64,000 nt of DNA from Corynebacterium gerontici (GCF_003813985.1 NZ_CP033897.1:1116001-1180000), one strand, 5' to 3'. Positions 54,667-64,000 are shown, numbered from the stretch's first letter. A program made the numbers and translations. The notes: generated by a model not told the origin, from the sequence alone.

Positions 54667-55965
54667 TTAACCTACCAGATCCGCCAAATATGCCTTTGCT
54701 ACCTGGGCAAACTCCCAAAGATCCTTGACATGAGCAAGTTCTCTTGCCGAGTGCATCGACAGCACCGGGATGCCTACATCAACAGTTTGGATACCTAGAC
54801 GAGTGGCAGAAATCGGCCCGATGGTGGAACCGCAGGGCATGGAGTTGTTGCCCACAAACACCTGGGATTCCACGCCGGCCTTCCGGCAGGCGTCAAACCA
54901 AGCTGCCTCGCTCAATGCATCGGAGGCGTAGCGCTGCTGCGCGTTCACTTTGAGCACCACACCTTTACCCATGGAGGGATAATTCACTGCGTCGTGCCGG
55001 TCTTGGTAGTTGGGGTGGATGGCGTGGGCGACGTCCGCCGAGACGCAGCTCGAGGCTGCATAGGCCTGCATACGGTCCTCGACGTCGGCTCCGAGAGCAA
55101 ACAGCGTGCGCTCCAGAACATTTCCGAGCAATGGGCCTGCCGCGCCAGTGCTGGTTTGAGACCCGACCTCCTCATGGTCGAAACCGGCGACAACCATGAT
55201 CGCATCACTGTCCTCACCTCTGACCTGGATGAGAGCATCAATAGAGGGGAAGAAGCTGGCGAGGTTATCCAGCCGCCCGGCTGCGATGAGCTCTCCATCG
55301 GCGCCGATTCTCTGCCCCGGCTGCGCATCAGTGGTGATGAGATCGTGGGCGAGGATTCGATGAGGATCAACGCCCGCACTTTGGGCAATTGCCCCCATGA
55401 TCCCGTTCTCCTCGTGGCACTCGGGTGTCGCGGAGAATACGGGCTGCATGTGCCCCTGCTTGTCCAGCTTTAGGCTTTCATTGGCTTGGCGGTCCAGGTG
55501 AATAGCCAAGTGCGGGACGCGAAGAATAGGGCCAGTCTCTACCAGGCGCGTTTCCCCATTTTCTAGGACAATGCGCCCGCCCAAACGCAGATCCCTGTCG
55601 AGCCAGGAAGCCAAGATCGGGCCACCGTAGATCTCTACCGCTGCCTGATGCCAGCCCGCTGCGGTGATGTCTGGGTGCACCTTGAGCTTGAGTCCAGGTG
55701 AGTCGGTGTGGGAACCCAAAATACGAAATGGAGTATGCGGCCGAGCGTTCGGCGGCACTACCCAAGCAATGAGCGCTCCGCCTTGGAGGAGGTAGTAGCC
55801 GCCCGGCTCTGCTTTCCAGGCTTTGTTGGCCTGGAGTTCTTCGAACCCAGCGGCGCGCAGTTGATCCGCTGCGATGGCCGCTGCGTGGTAAGAGCTCGGC
55901 GAATGCTGCACTCGCTCCAAGAAATGTTCGGCATACTCGATTGGGTTGCTTGTGGCGAAGGTCAT
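54667..55965 (-). CDS. M18-family aspartyl aminopeptidase
   Basis: 432 residues. Zinc metallo-aminopeptidase that removes N-terminal acidic residues. Metal ligands and catalytic residues sit in LGSHTDSPGLKLK, AGRLDNLAS, GFDHEEVGSQT and LSMHSARELAH. The ATG at 55965 lies 8 nt after TAGGCT, suggesting a leaderless message; a start 18 nt earlier is less likely. It is divergent from the RecB-family gene. Cytoplasmic, no signal peptide. Confidence 0.92.
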   Translation of the reverse strand: MTFATSNPIEYAEHFLERVQHSPSSYHAAAIAADQLRAAGFEELQANKAWKAEPGGYYLLQGGALIAWVVPPNARPHTPFRILGSHTDSPGLKLKVHPDITAAGWHQAAVEIYGGPILASWLDRDLRLGGRIVLENGETRLVETGPILRVPHLAIHLDRQANESLKLDKQGHMQPVFSATPECHEENGIMGAIAQSAGVDPHRILAHDLITTDAQPGQRIGADGELIAAGRLDNLASFFPSIDALIQVRGEDSDAIMVVAGFDHEEVGSQTSTGAAGPLLGNVLERTLFALGADVEDRMQAYAASSCVSADVAHAIHPNYQDRHDAVNYPSMGKGVVLKVNAQQRYASDALSEAAWFDACRKAGVESQVFVGNNSMPCGSTIGPISATRLGIQTVDVGIPVLSMHSARELAHVKDLWEFAQVAKAYLADLVG

Positions 55966-56067
55966 GACGTACAGCCTAATCAAGCTCGCGAGTCAGTGTG
56001 ACGAAAAACCTGCTCCACACGGTGCCGGGCGACTGCCGAAGCGAAACGCGGTAGCATGACTTCTGCT

Positions 56068-56874
56068 ATGAGCAGACGTCTTCGCATCGCCCTTTCCCCT
56101 TCCCGAGCCTCCGATTATCAACGCTGTCCCCTGCAATACCGGCTCAAAGCTATTGATAAGATTCCCGAACCCAAGACGGTTGCGCAGGTCAAAGGCACCC
56201 TCGTGCATAAGGTGTTAGAAGACATATTCGCGCTCGCGCGCGATGAACGCACCTATCCTCGGGCGGTGAAGATGCTCAAGCCGAGCTGGTCCGCGATGGT
56301 GGAAAAAGATCCAGAATTGCACACACTCGTGCCCGATGCGGAACTGATGGATTTCCTCGTGGAGTGCCGAAGCCTGTTGCGCGGATATTTTGAGATGGAA
56401 AATCCCCTGGGATTCGACCCGCATGCTCGTGAACAATTTGTGAATCTGCGCCTGCCCAATGGCGTGCCGGTGAGGGGATTCATCGACCGGGTAGATGTTG
56501 CGCCTACCGGCGAGGTGCGGGTGGTTGACTACAAAACGGGTAAGAAACCCAAACCCCAGTATGCGGGCGACGCAAAGTTCCAGATGCGCTTTTATGCGCT
56601 TGTGTACTGGCGCCTGCACGGGGTGATCCCACACCAATTGCGTTTGATGTATCTCAAGGTCATCGATGATTTGATCATGCAGCCCAGCAAAGAAGAACTG
56701 GAGTATTTCGAGCGCGATCTGGAAGAGCTTTGGTCAAAAATCACCCGCGACGGGGCAACGGGCAACTTTGAGCCACGCAAGAACGCTTTGTGCGATTGGT
56801 GCTCCTTCCACGAATTTTGCCCCGTACAGGGTGGGACGCCGCCGGAATATCCCGGTTGGCCGGACGCTCGCTAG
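56068..56874 (+). CDS. RecB-family PD-(D/E)XK nuclease with probable Fe-S cluster
   Basis: 268 residues. The nuclease core shows GTLVHKVLEDIF, GFIDRVDV and VVDYKTGKKPK, the RecB/Cas4-type PD-(D/E)XK active site. Four cysteines, one in SDYQRCPLQYR near the N-terminus and three in CDWCSFHEFC near the C-terminus, match the [4Fe-4S] staple of AddB/Cas4 nucleases. It corresponds to Rv2119-like proteins beside the trmI-mpa locus; function unknown. No cas genes are nearby. The ATG at 56068 gives the family start MSRRLRIALSPSRASDY; an ATG 12 nt upstream falls by a -10-like TAGCAT. Confidence 0.87.
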   Translation: MSRRLRIALSPSRASDYQRCPLQYRLKAIDKIPEPKTVAQVKGTLVHKVLEDIFALARDERTYPRAVKMLKPSWSAMVEKDPELHTLVPDAELMDFLVECRSLLRGYFEMENPLGFDPHAREQFVNLRLPNGVPVRGFIDRVDVAPTGEVRVVDYKTGKKPKPQYAGDAKFQMRFYALVYWRLHGVIPHQLRLMYLKVIDDLIMQPSKEELEYFERDLEELWSKITRDGATGNFEPRKNALCDWCSFHEFCPVQGGTPPEYPGWPDAR

Positions 56875-56901
56875 CTTTTCGACGCCCCAACGTGAACCGT
56901 C

Positions 56902-58548
56902 TTAGAACAAACCCGTAATCGTTCCGTTCTTCACCGCAATGCCTTCGGCGGCCGGTCGCTTGGGCAGTCCCGGCATCGTCATCACATCACCGGTGAGCGC
57001 CACCACGAATCCCGCACCAATGCGGGGTAGCAACTCACGGACGTGGAGCACATGGCCTTCAGCGGCGCCGAGATCGCTCGGATCGTCGCTGAAGGAGTAC
57101 TGCGTTTTCGAGATGCACACCGGCAGTGTGTCCCAGCCATTCGCTTTAATATAAGCGAGGTCGTTGTTAGCCTTCTTGGAAAATTCGACGTCCCTGGCGT
57201 GATATACCTTCGTGGCGATCGTCCGGATTGATGCTTCAACACCGTCTTCAGGATCATAAAGCTGGTGCGATCGATGATCCCATTGCCGTGTGACAGCCTC
57301 CGCCAGTTCAGCGGCACCATCGCCACCGCGCTCCCAAGCTGCCACGGGTACCAACGTCACGCCTTCGTCTTGTGCCCACTGCTGGAGGAATTCGCGCTCA
57401 GATGGCATATCAAAGGTGAATTCATTCAAGGCCACCACTGGTTCAATGCCAAACAAGCGGATGTTTTCCACGTGACGCTTGAGGTTCACTACCCCTGCGC
57501 GCAGCGCGTCAACCTTTTCGTTCTTGAGCTCATCACGTGGCACACCGCCGTTGTATTTCAGTGAGCGGATAGTCGCTACGATCACCGCGGCATCAACGTT
57601 GAGATCCCCTGCCCTTGCCTTGATATCAAAGAATTTCTCCGCCCCAAGGTCGGAACCGAATCCGGCTTCGGTGAGTACGACGTCACCGTACCGAAGCGCT
57701 GTGTCCGTGGCGATGAGCGAATTGCAGCCGTGGGCGATGTTGGCGAAAGGTCCGCCGTGCACCAACGCGGGAGTGCCGCCGAGGGTTTGCACCAAATTGG
57801 GGTTGATCGCATCGCGCATGAGCGCAGTAAGCGCGCCTTGAGCGTTGAGATCCGCAACGGTGACCGGTTCGCCTTGGAAGTTCTGCGCCACAACTACTCG
57901 GGCGATTCGTTGCTGCAAATCATCCAGATTGGTGGCCAAGCAAAGAATAGCCATAATCTCGCTGGCTGCGGTGATGCTGAACCCAGTTTCGGTGGGCACC
58001 CCCTGAGCTTTCCCACCGAGGCCGGTTACTACGTGGCGCAAGGAGCGATCGTTGACGTCTTGGCAGCGCTGCCACGTAATGCGTCGAACATCGATGCCGA
58101 GTTCATTGCCTTGATGGATGTGGTTATCGATGATGGCCGCCAGCGTGTTGTTGGCAGAAGTGATTGCATGAAAATCGCCGGTGAAGTGCAAATTGATGTC
58201 TTCCATCGGAACGATCTGAGAATACCCACCGCCGGCGGCACCGCCTTTGATGCCCATGACCGGCCCCAGGGAAGGCTCGCGGATTGCCACGACCGCCTTG
58301 TGCCCCGCTTTGGTCATCGCATCGGCAAGACCAATCAAAACGGTGGACTTGCCTTCTCCTGCAGGAGTGGGCGAGATACCCGTGACCAACACCAGCTTGC
58401 CGTGGCGCTGCGGTGCATTGTCGATGGTGATCTTGGCTTTTGTGTTGCCATAGGGAAGCACTGCCTCGCTCGGGATGTCGAGCTTCGCCGCGATCGTGTC
58501 GATCGCGTCGAGTTGGTGTGCTTGTGCGATCTCAACGTCTGATTGCAT
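56902..58548 (-). CDS. fhs: Formate-tetrahydrofolate ligase
   Basis: 548 residues. ATP-dependent activation of formate to 10-formyl-THF for purine and one-carbon supply. The P-loop TPAGEGKST near residue 62, REPSLGPVMGIKGGAAGGG and VHGGPFANIAHG are strict signatures. Its ATG lies 10 nt after AAAGGTTG. It runs convergently against the RecB-family gene with a 27-nt gap. Confidence 0.96.
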   Translation of the reverse strand: MQSDVEIAQAHQLDAIDTIAAKLDIPSEAVLPYGNTKAKITIDNAPQRHGKLVLVTGISPTPAGEGKSTVLIGLADAMTKAGHKAVVAIREPSLGPVMGIKGGAAGGGYSQIVPMEDINLHFTGDFHAITSANNTLAAIIDNHIHQGNELGIDVRRITWQRCQDVNDRSLRHVVTGLGGKAQGVPTETGFSITAASEIMAILCLATNLDDLQQRIARVVVAQNFQGEPVTVADLNAQGALTALMRDAINPNLVQTLGGTPALVHGGPFANIAHGCNSLIATDTALRYGDVVLTEAGFGSDLGAEKFFDIKARAGDLNVDAAVIVATIRSLKYNGGVPRDELKNEKVDALRAGVVNLKRHVENIRLFGIEPVVALNEFTFDMPSEREFLQQWAQDEGVTLVPVAAWERGGDGAAELAEAVTRQWDHRSHQLYDPEDGVEASIRTIATKVYHARDVEFSKKANNDLAYIKANGWDTLPVCISKTQYSFSDDPSDLGAAEGHVLHVRELLPRIGAGFVVALTGDVMTMPGLPKRPAAEGIAVKNGTITGLF

Positions 58549-58594
58549 CGTTGTTCATCAACCTTTCTTGTGATCTTCTTCCATCATGCCGAAG

Positions 58595-58622
58595 AAAAAG
58601 CGCGCCCGCAGAGCAGACGCGC
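58595..58622 (-). terminator. Rho-independent terminator of aspA
   Basis: On the minus strand GCGCGTCTGC and GCGGGCGCGC pair over 10 bp (with G-T wobbles) around a 3-nt loop, followed by TTTTTC. Confidence 0.8.
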
Positions 58623-58637
58623 CATTGTGCTCACACC

Positions 58638-60188
58638 CTAGTTTTCGAGGTAGAGCGTTCCCCTAAAGGTTGGGTGCATCAGGTTTTCGGTGCTTAAGAC
58701 TTGATCCAGCAGCTCCTTGCTCATCAATCCCTTCTCTAGGACGAGTTCGCGGACAGACTTACCGGTGGCGGCCGCCTCCTTACCAATGAGATCACCTTGG
58801 TGATGCCCAATGAATGGATTGAGGTACGTGACGATGCCGATGGAGTTTTCGACATAGGCACGGCACACCTCGGCGTTGGCGGTGATGCCTTCAACGCATT
58901 TGCTGCGCAGCGTGCTGGCTGCATTAGCCAAAATGCGCGTTGACTGGAACAGTGCCTCGCCGATCACTGGCTCCATCACATTAAGCTGCAACTGGCCAGC
59001 CTCGGCCGCCATGGTCACGGTGAGATCATTGCCAAAGACCTTAAAGCACACCTGGTTGCAGACCTCAGGGATCACCGGATTGACCTTCGCGGGCATGATG
59101 GAAGAACCGGCAGCGCGCGGCGGCAGATTGATCTCATGCAGACCAGCTGTAGGGCCAGATGAGAGCAGGCGGAGGTCATTGCAGATTTTCGACATCTTCA
59201 TCGCCGCGCGTTTGACTGCGGAGTGCGCGAGCACATAAGCGCCGGTATCGGAGGTGGCCTCGATCAAGTCGCGAGCGGACTTCATCTCCAGCCCGGTGAC
59301 CTCCGACAAGGTAGCGGTGACCTGATGACGATACCCCGCGGGGGTGTTCAAACCGGTGCCGATGGCTGTGGCACCAAGGTTGATCTCCAACAGACGGTCT
59401 GCGGCGTCACGCAGCACACTTTGTTCCTCGGCGAGGTTGTGCGCGAATGCCTGGAATTCTTCTCCAAGGGTCATGGGCACTGCGTCCTGGAGCTGGGTAC
59501 GGCCCATCTTCAAAATGTCAACGAACTCCGAACCTTTGGCACGGAAAGCCTGCTCAAGGGCGTTGATTTCGTCGATAAGCTTGAGCATGCAGGCGTACAC
59601 ACCAAGACGGAAACCTGTTGGATATGCGTCATTGGTGGACTGGCTCATGTTGACGTCATCGTTAGGATTGATGACGTCATAGGCACCTTTTGGCTTGCCC
59701 AAATATTCGAGGGCGAGGTTGGCCACCACCTCGTTGGTGTTCATGTTCAAGCTGGTGCCCGCGCCGCCTTGGAATACGTCGATCGGGAACTGATCCATGC
59801 AGCGGCCCTCGATCAGGATTTGATCGCAGGCCCATTCGATAGCTTCGGCCTTTTCCTTCGGCAGTACGTGGAGGCGGCGGTTAGCGCGCGCCGCAGCCTT
59901 CTTCACCGACACCATGCCGCGGATGAATTCAGGCACATGATTGATGGTGGTGCGAGAGATTTGATAGTTCTCTACAGCGCGCATGGTGTGGATGCCGTAA
60001 TAGGCGTCGTTCGGGATCTCCATCTGACCAAGCAGATCTTCCTCGATGCGCACATCGGGATTCTTTGAAGTGGTCTTCTTGGTGCTCGGCTTTGCAGTAT
60101 TTTTCTGCTCGGCTTCTTGCTTCGCCTCGATGGCATCTTCCGCCTTTTGAGCGTCAACCTCGGCATTTTGGTTCGTCTTGTTAGACAA
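58638..60188 (-). CDS. aspA: Aspartate ammonia-lyase (aspartase)
   Basis: 516 residues. Converts L-aspartate to fumarate and ammonia. The lyase core starts at about residue 47 ([19 protein letters not shown]) and carries [11 protein letters not shown], with the catalytic Ser. A Lys/Glu/Gln/Ala-rich disordered extension of about 45 residues precedes it, as in corynebacterial aspartases. The start is a TTG with AAGGAG 6 nt upstream. The Dcu carrier lies 72 nt upstream on the same strand, fitting an aspartate-in, C4-dicarboxylate-out system. Confidence 0.95.
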   Translation of the reverse strand: MSNKTNQNAEVDAQKAEDAIEAKQEAEQKNTAKPSTKKTTSKNPDVRIEEDLLGQMEIPNDAYYGIHTMRAVENYQISRTTINHVPEFIRGMVSVKKAAARANRRLHVLPKEKAEAIEWACDQILIEGRCMDQFPIDVFQGGAGTSLNMNTNEVVANLALEYLGKPKGAYDVINPNDDVNMSQSTNDAYPTGFRLGVYACMLKLIDEINALEQAFRAKGSEFVDILKMGRTQLQDAVPMTLGEEFQAFAHNLAEEQSVLRDAADRLLEINLGATAIGTGLNTPAGYRHQVTATLSEVTGLEMKSARDLIEATSDTGAYVLAHSAVKRAAMKMSKICNDLRLLSSGPTAGLHEINLPPRAAGSSIMPAKVNPVIPEVCNQVCFKVFGNDLTVTMAAEAGQLQLNVMEPVIGEALFQSTRILANAASTLRSKCVEGITANAEVCRAYVENSIGIVTYLNPFIGHHQGDLIGKEAAATGKSVRELVLEKGLMSKELLDQVLSTENLMHPTFRGTLYLEN

Positions 60189-60260
60189 TGTTTGCTCCTT
60201 AGGGTGTTGGAGTGAAGTGCAGCACTATTTTAGAAGGTTTTGAGGTGCCGTGGTCGTGGT

Positions 60261-61568
60261 TTAGAGCATCACCGTGCCAAAGAGGAAGCCTAAGGCGACA
60301 GCGATGATGATGCTGACCGTACCGGGAATGATGAATGGGTGATTGAACACGGCGCCGCCAATCCGTGTGGAACCGGTATCGTCCATTTCCACTGCTGCCA
60401 GCAGCGTTGGATAAGTGGGCAGCAGGAAGAGTGCCGAGACCGCGGGGAATGCGGCAACCACCGTCAGAGGCGACACACCAATCGCCAAAGCCGCCGGGAG
60501 CAATGCCTTGGCGGTGGCGGCCTGAGAATAGAGCAAGGCAGCGGCAAAGAAGAGCACCACGGCAAGCATCCACGGATATGCGCCAAGCAATTCGCTGGAG
60601 AAACCCTTGATGTCTTCGATGTAGTAGTTGATCAAGGTGGTGCCAAGCCACGCCACACCCAGCACACACACGCATGCCGACATGCCAGAGCGGAACACCT
60701 GGGTCTTCAAAATTTCATCTGCCGGGATCTTGCAGCACAGAACAATCGCCGTAGCGGCAGCGAGCATCATGGACATGATCGCCTCATTGCGGGGCAAGGC
60801 TGGATCGGAAATCAAACCAACCTGCTCCGAAATCATCGTTGCGTAGATCATCACGAGGACGATGGCGGCCAAAAAGATCCACACCGAAGCCTTAGCACCG
60901 CCGGTTGCTTCGTAGCGCTGTTCGCCTCTAGGCCTGCTAACCAAGCCTTTTTCCAGACGTTCTTGATACACAGGATCGTTATCAAGCTCCTTGCCAAGGC
61001 GATTGGCCAGCCAGGCAGTTGGGAAAATCGAAAGGAATGTCGCGGGAATAGCCACAGCGAGCAGGGAAAGATACCCCACACCCATCGGTTCGAGGATGGA
61101 TGCGACAAACACCACTGCTGCTGAAATTGGAGAAGCGGTGATAGCCATCTGTGACGCGGGAACGGCCACCGACAAGGGTCGGGACGGGCGAACGCCGGAT
61201 TCCTTGGACACCTCCACGATCACCGGGAGTGTAGAAAACGCTGTGTGCCCGGTGCCGGCGAAGAGCGTCATCAAATACGTCACCACCGGGGCAACGTAGG
61301 TGATGTACTTCGGGTTCTTGCGCAGTGCTTTCTCAGCCACGTGCACGAGATAGTCCATGCCACCTGCGCGTTGCATTGCGGAAATTGCGGCGATGACCGA
61401 CATAATGATGCCGATGACGTCGAAGGGGATGTCCTCGCGAGTTACCGGCACTCCACTGAGGCCGAGCAACAGCACGCCAAGTCCACCGGCAAATCCAATA
61501 CCGATGGATCCGAGCCGAACGCCCAGGATAATGGCTGCGAGGACGATCACAATATGGAGAATGACCAT
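60261..61568 (-). CDS. Anaerobic-type C4-dicarboxylate carrier (DcuA/DcuB family)
   Basis: 435 residues, about ten to twelve predicted membrane helices. LFAGTGHTAFSTLPVIVEV, ASQMAITASPISAAVV and the conserved GGAVFNHPFIIPG are Dcu signatures. In E. coli such carriers exchange aspartate or fumarate for succinate. Adjacent aspA supports the same job here. No strong ribosome site; the ATG at 61568 gives the usual N-terminal helix. Confidence 0.9.
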   Translation of the reverse strand: MVILHIVIVLAAIILGVRLGSIGIGFAGGLGVLLLGLSGVPVTREDIPFDVIGIIMSVIAAISAMQRAGGMDYLVHVAEKALRKNPKYITYVAPVVTYLMTLFAGTGHTAFSTLPVIVEVSKESGVRPSRPLSVAVPASQMAITASPISAAVVFVASILEPMGVGYLSLLAVAIPATFLSIFPTAWLANRLGKELDNDPVYQERLEKGLVSRPRGEQRYEATGGAKASVWIFLAAIVLVMIYATMISEQVGLISDPALPRNEAIMSMMLAAATAIVLCCKIPADEILKTQVFRSGMSACVCVLGVAWLGTTLINYYIEDIKGFSSELLGAYPWMLAVVLFFAAALLYSQAATAKALLPAALAIGVSPLTVVAAFPAVSALFLLPTYPTLLAAVEMDDTGSTRIGGAVFNHPFIIPGTVSIIIAVALGFLFGTVML

Positions 61569-61707
61569 GTTGATCGCGACTCACTTCTCTGTTGGGGGCG
61601 ACTAACTTTTTCGTCGCACTCACTGTTTTCAATCGTTCTCTCACCCCCGGTCGCGTTGCAACTTTGGTATAACCCCAGGACGCGAAGATTTTGCACCGTT
61701 GACATGC

Positions 61708-61739
61708 AAAAACCCGGCGCCGTTTTTCACAGCGCCGGG
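61708..61739 (-). terminator. Rho-independent terminator of hisG
   Basis: On the minus strand an 8-bp stem CCCGGCGC/GCGCCGGG with an 11-nt loop is followed by TTTTTG, 15 nt after the hisG stop. The rest of the gap to the Dcu gene shows no gene. Confidence 0.85.
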
Positions 61740-61753
61740 CGAAACGTGTCCAA

Positions 61754-62599
61754 TTACACGCGGGCGATTCGAATATCTGAAGCCAGGATGGCCTCCGCCC
61801 CGATGTCAACCAGAGCATCCATAATGTGGTTCGCCTCGGCTTTCGGCACCATCGCGCGCACCGCCACCCATCCCTCGCGGGCCAATGGGGATACCGTGGG
61901 ACCTGTTACACCGGGAGTGATCCCCCGAGCTTCCTCCAAGTGCTTTGCGTCCACGTTGTAATCCAACATCAGGTAGCGCTGCGCGTGCAGGATGCCTTGC
62001 AGCCTGGCCAGAAATACTTTCTGCTCCTGGTTGACCGCGACACCCTTGCGCCCAACCACCACTGCCTCGGAGTCCACGAGGGCTTCTCCGAATGGTTCGA
62101 GACCTTGTTTTCGCAGGGTTCTCCCGGTTGAGACGACATCGGCGATTGCATCTGCTACGCCCAGCTTGATGGAAATTTCCACGGCACCGTCCAGGCGAAT
62201 CACCGTTGCTTCAATCCCCCGGCGTGCCAGATCAGATCGCACCAAGTTGGGATAGGAGGTGGCAATGCGCTTACCTTCAAGCTTTTCGACGCTCCACTGT
62301 TGCCCAGCGGGGGCCGCATAGCGGAACGTTGATGCGCCGAAGCCGAGCGTCATCACTTCCTCAACCTCCGCCCTGGAATCCGCAGCGAGGTCTCGTCCGG
62401 TGATGCCGAGGTCAAGTTGACCGCCAGCCACATAGATCGCGATATCTTTGGGGCGCAAGAAGAAAAACTCGACATCATTGGTCTTATCCAAAATGGTAAG
62501 CATCTTGGATTCGCCCCGGCCGGGATATCCAGCCTCGCGGAGAATCTCTACGGCAGCCTCTGAAAGCGAGCCTTTGTTGGGAATTGCAACCTTGAGCAC
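61754..62599 (-). CDS. hisG: ATP phosphoribosyltransferase HisG (long form)
   Basis: 281 residues. First enzyme of histidine synthesis, joining ATP and [25 protein letters not shown], the signature [13 protein letters not shown]-type [14 protein letters not shown] and the C-terminal ACT-like domain (about 210-281, [14 protein letters not shown]) for feedback by histidine are present. A GTG start follows AAAGG by 6 nt. hisE precedes it by 18 nt; the two form one transcript. Confidence 0.97.
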   Translation of the reverse strand: MLKVAIPNKGSLSEAAVEILREAGYPGRGESKMLTILDKTNDVEFFFLRPKDIAIYVAGGQLDLGITGRDLAADSRAEVEEVMTLGFGASTFRYAAPAGQQWSVEKLEGKRIATSYPNLVRSDLARRGIEATVIRLDGAVEISIKLGVADAIADVVSTGRTLRKQGLEPFGEALVDSEAVVVGRKGVAVNQEQKVFLARLQGILHAQRYLMLDYNVDAKHLEEARGITPGVTGPTVSPLAREGWVAVRAMVPKAEANHIMDALVDIGAEAILASDIRIARV

Positions 62600-62617
62600 G
62601 GTTGGCCTTTCTAAACG

Positions 62618-62881
62618 TTAGAGATACTTGTAAATGTCTTCTGGCGTGAGGCCTCTTTTGAGCATGATCACCTGCGACCAGTACAAAAGCTGAGAAATCT
62701 CTTCGGCGAGGGCGTCATTAGATTCATATTCTGCAGCAAGCCAGACTTCTCCGGCCTCCTCGATCACCTTCTTGCCGAGGGTGTGGATCCCTGAATCGAG
62801 TGCTCGAACGGTACCCGAACCTTCTGGGCGTTCCTCTGCGCGTTGGGCGAGCTCTTTAAAAAGCGTGTCGAAGTTTTTCAC
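62618..62881 (-). CDS. hisE: Phosphoribosyl-ATP pyrophosphatase HisE
   Basis: 87 residues. Second step of histidine synthesis. [20 protein letters not shown] and [15 protein letters not shown] form the all-alpha MazG-like fold. The GTG at 62881 matches the length of the C. glutamicum protein and stands 6 nt after TACTTA, suggesting a leaderless start; a GTG seven codons upstream is possible. Confidence 0.93.
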   Translation of the reverse strand: MKNFDTLFKELAQRAEERPEGSGTVRALDSGIHTLGKKVIEEAGEVWLAAEYESNDALAEEISQLLYWSQVIMLKRGLTPEDIYKYL

Positions 62882-62920
62882 GATGGCTAAGTATGCCACC
62901 AATGAGCAATTTCTTCAGGA

Positions 62921-63601
62921 TTAGCTCCCCAATCTAAGGGCGTTGTGCCAATACTCGAGCTCTCCTGCTTCACTGAAATCAAAGTGGATATCGCCACAAA
63001 TGCTACGCATAGAATGCGCACCTGCTACTAAATCTTCTTCGTGTTCTGGCAAGCCCACCACGGTTGCGCCAGCGCTCAATGCCGCCTGCATCCCCGCCGG
63101 AGAATCTTCAAACACAAGACATCTCTCAATACTGATTCCGAGGGCCTTGGCGGCGTGGAGATAAATGTCCGGCGCTGGCTTGCCTCTGGGAACTTCATCT
63201 CCACACACGGTGTGGTTGAACAAGGCTTGACCGATCCGCTCGATTGCGGGGTCTGCGACTGCTCTCTCGGTGTTGGTGGCGATAGCCATGGGCACCCCGG
63301 CGCCGTGCAGGCGGCTAAGCATCCTCTCCACGCCTGGACGCAAGGTGAGCTCTTCTGCGAAAAGTTGTTGCATCCGCGCGTGGGACCACCACCGCCAATA
63401 ATCGATGTTCACTTCCTTAATCCCTGCATGCTCAGCGCAAAGCCTCACGGTGAAAGGAAATGCGGCACCAACGGTTCTTGCTTGGAGCTCCGGCGGTATC
63501 CGCTTGCCCATCGCCTCGCTCATGGCATAGGTGGTTTTGGCCCACAATGGTTCTGAATCAACCAGTGTTCCGTCCATGTCCCACACGATGGCGTTAAACA
63601 T
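62921..63601 (-). CDS. HAD-superfamily phosphatase (phosphoglucomutase/CbbY-like)
   Basis: 226 residues. Motif I DMDGTLVDSEPLW, motif II AIATNTE, motif III with VCGDEVPRGKPAPD and motif IV VFEDSPAGMQAA. An alpha-helical cap of about 70 residues lies after motif I. Substrate unknown. The ATG at 63601 overlaps the metH stop by 8 nt, so it is coupled to metH; longer frames into metH are rejected. Confidence 0.9.
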   Translation of the reverse strand: MFNAIVWDMDGTLVDSEPLWAKTTYAMSEAMGKRIPPELQARTVGAAFPFTVRLCAEHAGIKEVNIDYWRWWSHARMQQLFAEELTLRPGVERMLSRLHGAGVPMAIATNTERAVADPAIERIGQALFNHTVCGDEVPRGKPAPDIYLHAAKALGISIERCLVFEDSPAGMQAALSAGATVVGLPEHEEDLVAGAHSMRSICGDIHFDFSEAGELEYWHNALRLGS

Positions 63602-64000
63602 TGAAGTACTTGGCCTCCGGGTGATAGAGCACGAATGCGTCCGTGGATTGCTCAGGGTGAAGTTGCAGCTCCTCACTCAGGCGAACTCCAAGCCGCTCGG
63701 GCTTGAGTAAAGCGACGAGCGTGCGTCGATCCTCCAGTTCCGGGCATGAGCCATAACCGAAGGAATATCGGGCCCCTCGGTAATCCAAATTGAAAAAACG
63801 CTCGGGGTTGGCCGCGTCTTCATCGCTGGCGCGGGTGCCGTCGGCGAGCTGCAAGTCATGGCGGATTCGAGCATGCCAATATTCGGCCAGCGCCTCGGTG
63901 AGCTGTACACCCACGCCGTGAACCTCGAGATAATCGCGGTAGTTATCCTCGGCAAAAAGCTTATTGGCGAAGTCTGCGATCGGTTGGCCCATGGTGACAA
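63594..64000 (-). CDS. metH: Methionine synthase MetH, C-terminal activation domain (5' part beyond window)
   Basis: The last 135 codons of a longer gene, open to the window edge. LTEALAEYWHARIRHDL, RFFNLDYRGARYSFGYGSCP and the end TDAFVLYHPEAKYFNV match the SAM-binding reactivation domain of cobalamin-dependent methionine synthase. It fits the cobalamin genes elsewhere in the window, since B12 is its cofactor. Confidence 0.9.
   Translation of the reverse strand, partial: VTMGQPIADFANKLFAEDNYRDYLEVHGVGVQLTEALAEYWHARIRHDLQLADGTRASDEDAANPERFFNLDYRGARYSFGYGSCPELEDRRTLVALLKPERLGVRLSEELQLHPEQSTDAFVLYHPEAKYFNV

Noticed and set aside
1-64000. tRNA, rRNA, CRISPR, IS elements, prophage or genomic-island signs
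   Set aside because: Reading the intergenic spaces showed no cloverleaf, no regular repeat-spacer array, no transposase or integrase and no terminal repeats; gene content is syntenic core. A tRNA or RNA-family scan was not possible, so small RNAs could be missed.

Overview
The window is ordinary core chromosome of a Corynebacterium-type actinobacterium (mycolata) of moderate to high GC. The evidence is gene content and order: a SecA2 gene, then the OdhI/GarA FHA protein followed by an FtsR-like MerR regulator, a DUF151 protein and a second MerR regulator; a type II NADH dehydrogenase beside a UfaA-type protein; a fused CobI-CobJ; separate but overlapping Lnt and Ppm1 genes; and a complete pupylation locus that lacks proteasome genes. 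I see no rRNA, tRNA, CRISPR array, insertion sequence, phage gene or attachment site. Species cannot be fixed from sequence alone.

Layout. 1-5.9 kb: the 3' part of an alpha/beta hydrolase (cut by the window edge), secA2, odhI, ftsR, DUF151, MerR. 6.0-10.4 kb: a glycerol catabolic operon glpD-glpF-glpK behind a promoter flanked by inverted repeats. 10.4-15.6 kb (minus): a membrane-anchored von Willebrand A protein, two CNNM/CorC-type CBS membrane proteins and a DEAD-box RNA helicase. 15.6-20.8 kb: gnd, a hotdog thioesterase, CorA, a SAM methyltransferase, ndh. 21-28 kb: a UfaA-like protein with eroded catalytic motifs, an MHS-family permease, a large FAD/Fe-S D-2-hydroxyacid dehydrogenase, an LtrA-like protein. 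28-32.6 kb: a zinc-finger protein / YceI / tiny membrane protein operon, divergent rbpA, then fxsA-lnt-ppm1.

32.6-42.6 kb is a cobalamin (aerobic corrin pathway) cluster: cobN under a cobalamin riboswitch, divergent cobG-cobH-cobIJ, and opposing cobL-cobM-cobK. 42.7-54.7 kb is a long minus-strand run: trmI, Mpa/ARC ATPase, dop, pup, pafA, pafB, pafC, tatA, tatC, helY. 54.7-64 kb: M18 aminopeptidase, a RecB-family nuclease with a probable Fe-S cluster, fhs, aspA with a Dcu-type C4-dicarboxylate carrier, hisE-hisG, a HAD phosphatase and the 3' end of metH.

How the genes work together: the glp operon takes up, phosphorylates and oxidises glycerol, feeding electrons into a respiratory chain that Ndh also supplies; OdhI gates the 2-oxoglutarate node; AspA and Dcu can exchange aspartate for fumarate/succinate; Lnt and Ppm1 serve lipoprotein and mannolipid assembly in the envelope; Pup, Dop, PafA and Mpa form a tagging/unfolding system without a 20S protease. 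Many genes here appear to be leaderless (a -10 hexamer 6-8 nt before the start codon), and I used this to choose several starts. I found no wholly new multi-gene system. The best leads are the degenerate UfaA homologue, the unannotated 57-residue membrane protein behind YceI, the stress-type promoter in front of rbpA and several unassigned operators.
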